A stretch of DNA of 10,553 nucleotides, from NCBI GenBank assembly GCA_046481785.1, contig JAWOJF010000013.1, positions 1 through 10,553 on the forward strand, read 5' to 3'. Below the pieces are notes generated by a model. The model was not told the origin of the DNA. It worked only from the letters and a program-made list of their open reading frames with translations, and did no database searches. Each line of letters starts with the position of its first letter. The stretch's first letter is position 1. The DNA comes from JAWOJF01 sp046481785 (lineage in GTDB: Bacteria > Bacteroidota > Ignavibacteria > Ignavibacteriales > Ignavibacteriaceae). Both the position numbers and the translations under genes were made by a program. Below, in pieces: positions 1 through 6,326 of this stretch.

Positions 1-171
1 CTATTTTATTTTTAATTTTTAGCTCTATTATTCTAACAGTTATAACCCATCCCGGCCTTTCCTTTTCCGGGGGACAAGGGAAGGAGCAGAATACAACTCA
101 CCTCCGCTCAAAGCGGTTTTACTTGCACCTGCCTTTATCAAAGCACTCCACAGGCAGGCCTGCTCTTGCTC
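1..171. other. Gene-free GC-rich block with short dyads, downstream of maeB
   Basis: No open frame here can be defended as a gene. Positions 1-43 are AT-rich, but 44-170 are about 54% GC by hand count, against about 20% in the spacer at 3544-3842. The block holds several short dyads: CCCGG (51-55) with CCGGG (67-71), CCGCT (104-108) with AGCGG (112-116), and CCTGCCT (128-134) with AGGCAGG (152-158). It also holds the perfect palindrome GCAGGCCTGC (154-163). On the minus strand, as the maeB 3' end would be transcribed, none of these stems is followed by a U-run, so I cannot call an intrinsic terminator for maeB. The composition suggests a dispersed intergenic repeat or a foreign remnant, which is inference. 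Confidence 0.5.
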
Positions 172-2439
172 TTATTCTACTCTATTCGCACTCTTCCCGT
201 TGGCTTCAACAACAGCTATAGCTGTCATATTAATTATTTCCTCAACAGTGGAACCTCTCTGTAATACATGGATTGGTTTTTTCATTCCCATTAAGATAGG
301 TCCGATTACTGTTGCCTGGCCAATTTTTGACATTAATTTATAGGCGATATTGCCCGCTTCAAGATTAGGGAATACAAGAACATTTGCACCCCCCTGAATT
401 GAAGAAAACGGGAAATCCCTTTCAAGCTCCTGAGGATCAACAGCAGTATCTGCCTGAAGTTCCCCATCAATAATAATATCAGGGCGAACACTTCTTACTA
501 TTTCCACAGCTTCTTTAACTTTTACAGATTGGGGATAAGGAGCACTGCCAAAGTTGCTGAATGACAGCATAGCTACTCTAGGGACAATATCAAATTCCTT
601 TACAGTGTCAGAAGCAGAGATAGCAATCTGTGCAAGCTGTTGAGCATCAGGATTAACATTTACTGTACAGTCAGAAAAAAAATAAACATCCTTTTTGGTT
701 ACAACTATGTATAAGCCTGATACAACTTTAAAACCTGGTTTAACGCCAATGCACTGCAAAGCAGGCTTAATAGTTTGAGGATAATAAGTAGTTAATCCGC
801 TTAACAATGCTTTTGCATCCCCCTGATTAAGCATCATTGAACCGAAATATATCCGTTTATTCATCAATTTCTTAGCTTCTTTAAGAGTAACACCTTTACG
901 CTGCCTTTTGTTATAAAATTCCTTTGCATATTCTTCATGTTTTGGTGAGTATTCGGGTTCAATTATTTCAAATTCACTTTCATCATAACCTAATTCGGAG
1001 ATCACTTTTTTGATAGTTGCTGCATTACCCAGAAGAACAGGGTTTGCAATTTTATCATGGTAAACAGAGTGGGCTGCCCTTATAATTTTCTCCTCTTCAC
1101 CTTCAGCATAAACTACTTTTGCCGGGTGCTTCTGAGCTTTATGAATCATAACACGGATAACTTCTTTAGAATAACCCATCCGTTCTTTTAGCTGTTCTTC
1201 ATATGCCTTCCAGTCGGTAATTATCTGGCGGGCTACGCCTGTTTCAATAGCAGCCCGGGCAACAGCCGGAGCAACATTCCATAATACCCGGGGGTCAAAA
1301 GGCTTGGGAATTATATATTCCCTGCCAAAGCTGAAATCAGTTCCTCCGTAGGCATTTAAAACCATTTCCGGAACTTTTTCTTTAGCAAGATTTGCCAGGG
1401 CTTTTACAGCAGCCATTTTCATTTCTTCATTTATTTTGCTTGCGCGTACATCAAGTGCACCGCGGAAAATAAACGGGAAACCAAGTACATTGTTTACCTG
1501 ATTTGGATAATCACTTCTTCCGGTTGCCATAATAAGATCTTTGCGGACAGATGTTGCATCTTCATAAGAAATTTCGGGATCGGGATTTGCCATTGCAAAA
1601 ACGATAGGATCCTTTGCCATATTTTTTATCATCTCTTTGCTAACAACATTTCCAACCGACAATCCAACAAAAACATCGGCTCCTTTTATTCCTTCTACAA
1701 GAGTACCATGGTCCTTTTCATGGGCAAATTCCTGCTTATATTTGTTTAGATCGGTTCTTCCTTTATGTATACATCCTTTAGAATCATACATAGTAATATT
1801 TTCGCGTTTAACTCCGGCTCTCATATACAATTTACAGCAGGAAATTGAAGCTGCGCCTGCACCGTTAACAACAACCCTTATTTTATCAAGTTTTTTACCA
1901 ACAAGCTCAACAGCATTAATTAAAGCTGCACATGATATAATTGCAGTACCATGCTGATCATCATGAAAGACAGGGATATTCATCGATTCGATTAATGTCT
2001 CTTCAATTTCAAAACATTCGGGAGCTTTTATATCTTCAAGGTTTATTCCGCCGAAAGTGGGCTCAAGAAGCTGTACGGCACGAATAATTTCCTTTGCATC
2101 GTGCGATTTAAGTTCAATATCAAAAACATCTATATCGGCAAATCTTTTGAACAGAACTCCCTTTCCTTCCATAACAGGTTTACCTGCAGAAGGTCCAATA
2201 TCCCCAAGCCCAAGTACGGCAGTACCGTTGGATATTACTGCAACAAGATTTCCTTTGGCGGTATAGTTATAGACTTCATCTTCATTTTTAGCAATTTCAC
2301 GGCAAGGCTCGGCAACTCCGGGAGTATAGGCAAGTGACAGGTCTCTTGAGGTTAAACATGGTTTTGTTGCAACTACCTCAATTTTGCCCTTTCTACCCTG
2401 GCTATGATAGTTCAGAGCATCTTCAATTCGTATTTTCAT
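172..2439 (-). CDS. maeB: NADP-dependent malic enzyme with C-terminal phosphotransacetylase-like domain (MaeB type)
   Basis: Oxidatively decarboxylates L-malate to pyruvate and CO2, reducing NADP+, in the cytoplasm; it links the TCA cycle to pyruvate and supplies NADPH. The 755 residues match the long MaeB architecture. The N-terminal malic domain has YTPGVAEPC with likely catalytic Tyr38, and Lys93 in EGKGVLFK as the likely catalytic lysine. Metal ligands are probably Glu135/Asp136 in LEDIKAPECF and Asp160/Asp161 in FHDDQHGT. The Rossmann loop NGAGAAS is at 192-198. From about residue 430 a PTA_PTB-type domain follows, with FSDCTVN at 588-594 and SFSNFGSA at 626-633. In studied MaeB enzymes this domain is regulatory (acetyl-CoA sensing) rather than an active transacetylase. 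The ATG is preceded by AGGTG at a reasonable distance. NADP rather than NAD preference is inferred from the family. The gene appears intact and monocistronic, since a terminator lies between it and yhhQ. Confidence 0.95.
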   Translation of the reverse strand: MKIRIEDALNYHSQGRKGKIEVVATKPCLTSRDLSLAYTPGVAEPCREIAKNEDEVYNYTAKGNLVAVISNGTAVLGLGDIGPSAGKPVMEGKGVLFKRFADIDVFDIELKSHDAKEIIRAVQLLEPTFGGINLEDIKAPECFEIEETLIESMNIPVFHDDQHGTAIISCAALINAVELVGKKLDKIRVVVNGAGAASISCCKLYMRAGVKRENITMYDSKGCIHKGRTDLNKYKQEFAHEKDHGTLVEGIKGADVFVGLSVGNVVSKEMIKNMAKDPIVFAMANPDPEISYEDATSVRKDLIMATGRSDYPNQVNNVLGFPFIFRGALDVRASKINEEMKMAAVKALANLAKEKVPEMVLNAYGGTDFSFGREYIIPKPFDPRVLWNVAPAVARAAIETGVARQIITDWKAYEEQLKERMGYSKEVIRVMIHKAQKHPAKVVYAEGEEEKIIRAAHSVYHDKIANPVLLGNAATIKKVISELGYDESEFEIIEPEYSPKHEEYAKEFYNKRQRKGVTLKEAKKLMNKRIYFGSMMLNQGDAKALLSGLTTYYPQTIKPALQCIGVKPGFKVVSGLYIVVTKKDVYFFSDCTVNVNPDAQQLAQIAISASDTVKEFDIVPRVAMLSFSNFGSAPYPQSVKVKEAVEIVRSVRPDIIIDGELQADTAVDPQELERDFPFSSIQGGANVLVFPNLEAGNIAYKLMSKIGQATVIGPILMGMKKPIHVLQRGSTVEEIINMTAIAVVEANGKSANRVE

Positions 2440-2784
2440 TGTTACACCTGGTTAAAATTTTTGATATAAATTGGAGGGAAGAAATTGATGAGTATAAATC
2501 CCCTATGTAGTTATTTCTATCCATACTAATCGGGTATTATCCCATAAAGTATGCCATTAAATAGTCCTAAAAATGTTTAAATATTCATCAAAAATGTGCT
2601 TTTAAGTGGGATTTTCCGGAAAGATATCTTCTGATACCCGATAGGATTCTTATTTATGATAATTCTTTATACAAGTAGAGAAATTGTAAAAAGATGAGGA
2701 TGCTCCTAAAAGCAGAATAGCCTCATCTTTTTGTATATAGAAATTGCAGAAGCTCACCGGAAATTTATTTTACCAGATCAGGCT
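2440..2784. promoter_or_regulatory. maeB upstream region with inverted ATACCCGA motifs and palindromes
   Basis: This 345-base spacer should hold the minus-strand promoter of maeB; I find no convincing -10/-35 or TAnnTTTG box. Visible structure: ATCGGGTAT (2529-2537) and its exact inverse ATACCCGAT (2634-2642), 96 bases apart. Two overlapping perfect 10-base palindromes, TTTCCGGAAA (2613-2622) and AAGATATCTT (2621-2630), sit just inside the second arm. Such dyads upstream of a gene are compatible with operator sites, but no regulator can be named. The right part (2688-2732) is the yhhQ terminator, listed separately. No tRNA or small ORF is convincing here. Confidence 0.4.
2688..2732 (-). terminator. 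Intrinsic terminator downstream of yhhQ
   Basis: A perfect 12-base inverted repeat: AAAAAGATGAGG (2688-2699) pairs with CCTCATCTTTTT (2721-2732). The 21-base loop can itself fold through TGCT (2701-2704) and AGCA (2711-2714). Read on the minus strand, the stem ends in a run of five T about 50 bases past the yhhQ stop, which is the expected arrangement. The plus strand also ends in a T-run, so it could work in both directions. It argues against yhhQ-maeB co-transcription. Confidence 0.8.
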
Positions 2785-3543
2785 TTACTTAGCTGTTGCC
2801 TCCACAACAAGTTTATCGGCAGTTTCTTTTCCAAGATACATATCTATAAAATAATGAGCTGCGTATAATAGCGGAGTTAAAACAATAGCCACAGTAAACT
2901 TATACATATAATTAACTACGCCAATAGCAAGAACAAGTTTCAGATCCCAGTTCGCACCCAGATAAAATGCAATAAATAAAACCACAAAGCTGTCAATGAA
3001 TTGTGAGACAAGAGTTGAGCCGGTAGCTCTTAACCAAATTTTTGATGTTCCGGTTCTTTTCTTTAATAAATGGAAAACAGTTACATCTATTAACTGACCA
3101 ACCAGGAAAGCAGTAAGCGAACCGATAATAATCCACATACCCTGCCCAAAAATGGCATTAAATGCTAAATCCATCCTGATAGTATCATTCCCCACCTGGC
3201 GCTCTAACCAAAAATCGGAGGGAGTAAGCCCCATTGTAAAATAGACCATTACAAATGCATACAGGATTAATACAGCGGCAGTATAAGATAAGAATCGTAC
3301 TCCCTTTTTACCATAATATTCATTAATTATATCGGTCATTATAAACACAACCGGCCATAAAAGAACTCCTGCAGTAAGATTAAAAGACAAATTTTCAAAT
3401 CCGAACAATGAAATATTTACCGGGGTTATACCAAGAGTAGATTCCAGTGAAAAAATCTTAACACCAATAAATTCAGCCAATATGGCATTTGCTACAAAGA
3501 ATGAACCAAGGATATAAAATAACCTTGTGCTTTTATCCTTCAT
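2785..3543 (-). CDS. yhhQ: Queuosine precursor transporter, YhhQ/QPTR family integral membrane protein
   Basis: Predicted inner-membrane importer of the queuosine precursors preQ0/preQ1, which tRNA-guanine transglycosylase inserts at position 34 of GUN-anticodon tRNAs; the role is known from E. coli YhhQ and inferred here. The 252 residues are strongly hydrophobic, with about six membrane segments (roughly 8-30, 53-71, 86-106, 132-154, 178-197 and 201-228). Family signatures visible: TDIINEYYGKK (70-80) after the second segment, FLVGQLIDVTVFHLLKK (146-162), RATGSTLVSQFIDSFVV (172-188) and a late YKFTVAIVLTPLLYAAH (214-230). The length is normal for the family. The ATG follows GAGG with 4 bases between. 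No other queuosine gene is in the window, so whether this host relies on salvage or makes preQ0 itself cannot be told. Older annotations often call this family a conserved hypothetical integral membrane protein or VUT-family transporter. Confidence 0.9.
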   Translation of the reverse strand: MKDKSTRLFYILGSFFVANAILAEFIGVKIFSLESTLGITPVNISLFGFENLSFNLTAGVLLWPVVFIMTDIINEYYGKKGVRFLSYTAAVLILYAFVMVYFTMGLTPSDFWLERQVGNDTIRMDLAFNAIFGQGMWIIIGSLTAFLVGQLIDVTVFHLLKKRTGTSKIWLRATGSTLVSQFIDSFVVLFIAFYLGANWDLKLVLAIGVVNYMYKFTVAIVLTPLLYAAHYFIDMYLGKETADKLVVEATAK

Positions 3544-3557
3544 AATACCTCGGGTAT
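3544..3557 (-). promoter_or_regulatory. Small hairpin enclosing the yhhQ Shine-Dalgarno site
   Basis: On the minus strand the 5' leader reads ATACC-CGA-GGTAT-T followed by ATG. ATACC (3557-3553) pairs with GGTAT (3549-3545), a 5-bp stem with a 3-base loop that ends one base before the start codon. The only SD-like stretch, GAGG (3551-3548), lies in the loop and the 3' arm, so folding would mask it. The stem is short; a regulatory role is inference. Confidence 0.35.
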
Positions 3558-3842
3558 AGTTTAGTTATAATTTTTGGAGCATCACGAATTTGATAAAAAA
3601 TCTGATAAAAATCATAATTTTACCTCTAAAATCCATGAATTTTTATAAAAAGATTAAATATTTATAAAACAAAATCCGATATTATACATATATTGCTATT
3701 GTATAAAGAATAACCATATATTTTAATGGTATTTAGCTGATTAAAACGTTTTTTTCTTTTGAAATCTAAATATTTTATATTTGCATATGTAAAAATATTT
3801 CAAGTATTTTTAGGTTAAATTTACAGGTAACATAGGGTTTAA
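3544..3842. promoter_or_regulatory. AT-rich divergent promoter region between yhhQ and the hybrid kinase
   Basis: About 20% GC by hand count. It must carry the divergent promoters of yhhQ (minus) and the kinase (plus). For the kinase, TATATTTG (3776-3783) fits the Bacteroidota -7 consensus TAnnTTTG, but the nearest TTTG (3758-3761) is only 14 bases upstream, shorter than usual. AGGG (3834-3837) lies 5 bases before the kinase ATG. For yhhQ, a minus-strand TATAAT sits at 3686-3681 without a clear partner box. The 9-base dyad AAATATTTT (3768-3776) and AAAATATTT (3792-3800) flanks CATATG and overlaps the putative -7 box. The direct repeat TGATAAAAA occurs at 3591-3599 and 3603-3611. I see no RNA gene. 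Confidence 0.35.
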
Positions 3843-6197
3843 ATGCAAAGTTCCAAAATCGATTTTCTTACTAAATATAATGATTTGCTAAAATCTGCTG
3901 TTAAAGCATCCCCGGACTTTCCGGATAACCTTTGTGAATATCTGGTTAACGATTTTGAGTTTCAGTCTGCCGTTGTTTTTAAAGTAATGGATGGTTCAAA
4001 TCTAAAAGTAATTGGAAGATCGGGTGCGGCAAAAAAATCCTTTGTAAGAAATACAACGGTAAGCTGTTCCGCCTGCCATTGTCTTAAAACCAACCCTGAA
4101 GCTCCCCAATTTAATATACAGCCTGACTGTGAAATACAGGTATCTGAGTTTGTAATCTATGAGGGATGCCTGTATATTAAAATTTCAGAGAGTGAAAAAT
4201 TATTAATTAAAGCTGCTAAAAAAACTCCTTTCTCTAAAACTGACAGGGAAGACCTTGAAGCAATTGGCGATTCATTTAAAAATTTATACAATATATGGAT
4301 GGGGAATAAAGGTAATATAAATTCTTCTTTAAGTGAAATAGTTACCGGTATCGCACATGAATTAAGAACACCAACTAACAGTATAATGGGGTTTGCCTCA
4401 TTATTAAATGAAGATAACCTGACTCCCTCGCAAACAGAATACGTCTCTACTCTTAAAGAAAGTGCTTATAATCTTCTTTCACTTATAAACGATTTAATAG
4501 ATATTGCAAAGGTGGATACCGGTACATTAAAAGAAACTACCGGCAGTATAGAGCTTAAAAATTTTATTGATGACGTACTTAAATTATTCTCAGATAAAAT
4601 TGACAAAAACAGGATTGATTTTATTGTAAGTATAGATGAATCCGTCCCGTCTACGGTAAAGCTTGATTCACAAAAACTCCGCTATATTCTTATTAATATT
4701 ATTACTACATCTCTGCGGATGACTGATAAAGGGAAAGTATCAGTTTCGGTTACACAAGCAGGATCCGATAAACTTAATTTTAAAATATCAGATACCAGTT
4801 CGGGGATTTCTTCGCATAAACTTAAAGATATTTTTGATCCGTTTACAATTGCTGAAATGGGCAATCCTAAAATCGGCAATTCAACCGGGCTTGGATTAAA
4901 TCTTGTAAAGAGATATATAGAGCTTTTAAGAGGCAGCATTGATGTTACAAGTTCTATGGGCAAAGGTGTAGTATACAATTTTAATATAGGAATGGAATCA
5001 CTCTCCCCTATCGAGTCACAGATCAGTTCACTCCCCAAACCCGGGAAAAAGAATAAAGTACTTGTTGTTGAAGATGATTACGCAACTTCAAAGCTTCTTA
5101 GCAATTATCTTAATAAGTGGGGATATGAACCTACAATTGTTAATTCAGCCGACCAGGCATTAAAGGCTGTAGATAAAGAGGTGTTTCTTGCAGTTCTAAT
5201 GGATATTGTTCTGCCTGATACAAATGGTTTTGAACTTCTGAAACAGATTAGAGAACATAAGAATGCAAAAAATACTCCTGTTATTGTCTGCTCGGTTGAA
5301 GCTGAACAGCAGAAGGCATTCCTTATGGGAGCTGTTGAGTATTTCGTTAAACCGATCAAGTATAAATTCCTTGTAGAGGTTTTAACAAGTTACCGGCTGA
5401 AAAAAGATTCAAATATTTTAATTGTTGATGATGATCTTCCAACGCTTAACCTTATTAAAGGAGCTGTTGAACAGGCCGGCTACAATGCTATTGCAGAGAA
5501 TCATTCTGCTAAAGTTAACAGCATGATTGAGAATATGAATCTTGATCTGGCAATAATTGATCTTGACATGCCTGAGGTAAACGGCTTTGAACTCATAAAA
5601 CAGATTAAGTCTAATCCGAATTTTGCAAAATTGCCGGTAATAATATATACCGGTAAGGAAAATTACCAGGAAGAGCTGAAAAAAATTGACGGACTGTTTG
5701 AAGATCTTCTTGAGAAAAACAGCACCAATATTGAAGATCTTGCAGACACAATTACGCAGATGATCAACAGGTATGATGAGCCATCCAAACCTGAAGAAGT
5801 AATTGCACAGAAGGATGCCATAAAGATACTGCTGGTTGAAGATTATAAACACTCGCAGATTATTGTAACAAGATTATTGAAGAAAAATAACTTTGAATCC
5901 ATAGTAGTAGTAGAAAATGGTGCCGAAGCGCTCGACCAGGTGAAGAAACAAAAATTTGATCTTGTACTAATGGATATGCAGATGCCTGTTATGAACGGAT
6001 TTGAAGCTACCGAAAAAATAAGACAGCTTGCTGAATATAAAGAAACCCCCATAATTGCACTTACCGCATTTGCTATGAAGGGTGACAGGGAAAAATGCCT
6101 TGAAGCCGGAGCTACCGACTATATACCCAAACCGATTGATAGTCAGGAGTTTATAGAAAAAGTAAAATTCTATACCGAAAGCAAAGTAAGCGCTTAA
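3843..6197 (+). CDS. Soluble hybrid histidine kinase: Cys-rich GAF-like sensor, HisKA, degenerate HATPase, three receiver domains
   Basis: A 784-residue cytoplasmic signalling protein without signal peptide or membrane segment. Residues about 25-155 look like a GAF-type sensor. It carries C31, C75, C78, H79, C80, C96 and C109, against only two cysteines in the remaining 675 residues; CSACHC is at 75-80. The HisKA H-box AHELRTP places the phosphoacceptor at His172, with Glu173 intact. The ATPase domain (about 240-385) keeps the F-box (FDPF, 331-334) and G2 (STGLGLNL, 347-354). The N-box Asn is replaced by Thr289, and G1 reads DTSSGI (317-322) instead of DTGxGI. REC1 (405-515) has E410/D411/D412, D454, S484 and K503. 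REC2 (523-640) has D529/D530, D573, T603 and K625, followed by Asn rather than Pro. REC3 (660-780) has E666/D667, D711, T741 and K763. All three acceptor Asp are present; no HPt or DNA-binding domain follows. Target and signal are unknown. The ATG follows AGGG. Confidence 0.88.
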   Translation: MQSSKIDFLTKYNDLLKSAVKASPDFPDNLCEYLVNDFEFQSAVVFKVMDGSNLKVIGRSGAAKKSFVRNTTVSCSACHCLKTNPEAPQFNIQPDCEIQVSEFVIYEGCLYIKISESEKLLIKAAKKTPFSKTDREDLEAIGDSFKNLYNIWMGNKGNINSSLSEIVTGIAHELRTPTNSIMGFASLLNEDNLTPSQTEYVSTLKESAYNLLSLINDLIDIAKVDTGTLKETTGSIELKNFIDDVLKLFSDKIDKNRIDFIVSIDESVPSTVKLDSQKLRYILINIITTSLRMTDKGKVSVSVTQAGSDKLNFKISDTSSGISSHKLKDIFDPFTIAEMGNPKIGNSTGLGLNLVKRYIELLRGSIDVTSSMGKGVVYNFNIGMESLSPIESQISSLPKPGKKNKVLVVEDDYATSKLLSNYLNKWGYEPTIVNSADQALKAVDKEVFLAVLMDIVLPDTNGFELLKQIREHKNAKNTPVIVCSVEAEQQKAFLMGAVEYFVKPIKYKFLVEVLTSYRLKKDSNILIVDDDLPTLNLIKGAVEQAGYNAIAENHSAKVNSMIENMNLDLAIIDLDMPEVNGFELIKQIKSNPNFAKLPVIIYTGKENYQEELKKIDGLFEDLLEKNSTNIEDLADTITQMINRYDEPSKPEEVIAQKDAIKILLVEDYKHSQIIVTRLLKKNNFESIVVVENGAEALDQVKKQKFDLVLMDMQMPVMNGFEATEKIRQLAEYKETPIIALTAFAMKGDREKCLEAGATDYIPKPIDSQEFIEKVKFYTESKVSA

Positions 6198-6201
6198 AAC
6201 C

Positions 6202-6283
6202 AATTCCGAAATACGGATTTTGGATTTCAGTATAAATGCCTCCCGTTTTCTAACCAATTTGAATTTTTCCGGAATTCCGAAAT
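6202..6283. repeat. Direct repeat pair AATTCCGAAAT
   Basis: The 11-mer AATTCCGAAAT occurs at 6202-6212 and again at 6273-6283, both in the 129-base spacer between the kinase and gltX. Similarity runs slightly beyond the 11-mer (AAATACGG against AAATCCGC). The second copy is part of the palindrome GGAATTCC (6271-6278). Words such as CGGATTT and GGATTTC recur on both strands, giving the spacer the look of a small degenerate intergenic repeat unit. Confidence 0.5.
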
Positions 6284-6295
6284 CCGCAATTTTTT
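6214..6295 (+). terminator. Long imperfect hairpin with T-run after the hybrid kinase
   Basis: CGGATTTTGGATTTC (6214-6228) pairs with GAATTCCGAAATCCG (6272-6286) over 15 positions, with one G-U pair and one T-T mismatch. The 43-base loop is long. Six T (6290-6295) follow three bases after the stem, about 95 bases past the kinase stop and 32 bases before the gltX ATG. This fits a Rho-independent terminator that is leaky or regulated. The large loop weakens the call, and a gltX promoter inside the spacer is not recognisable. Confidence 0.45.
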
Positions 6296-6326
6296 GATAA
6301 CTTTAAGATCAAAATTTTTAAATATT

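Noticed and set aside
128..158. Rho-independent terminator for maeB from CCTGCCT and AGGCAGG
   Set aside because: The stem is real, but its loop is 17 bases and no U-run follows on the minus strand.
1091..1160. Possible gene fusion error between malic enzyme and phosphotransacetylase
   Set aside because: The junction is in frame with no disturbance, and the two-part layout is the normal MaeB architecture.
3544..3720. preQ1 riboswitch upstream of yhhQ
   Set aside because: I could not fit a preQ1-I stem with A-rich tail, or the other preQ1 classes, to the AT-rich leader; only the 5-bp hairpin at the ribosome binding site is visible. A covariance scan is needed to be sure.
4065..4079. Covalent c-type heme site (CSACH) in the hybrid kinase
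   Set aside because: c-type heme attachment takes place outside the cytoplasmic membrane, and this protein has no signal peptide or membrane segment. The cluster is kept only as a possible redox or metal site.
5418..5852. 144-codon minus-strand open frame inside the hybrid kinase
   Set aside because: It lies wholly inside a strong receiver-domain coding region, its translation has no recognisable domain, and it looks like a by-product of biased codon use opposite a real gene. The same holds for the other minus-strand frames within 4682-6257, 6451-6645, 8141-8407 and 9080-9313, and for the plus-strand frames at 1637-2337 within maeB.
6294..6326. Upstream TTG start for gltX adding 11 residues
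   Set aside because: The TTG overlaps the T-run of the hairpin, the extra residues are not conserved-looking, and the GluRS homology starts just after the ATG at 6327.
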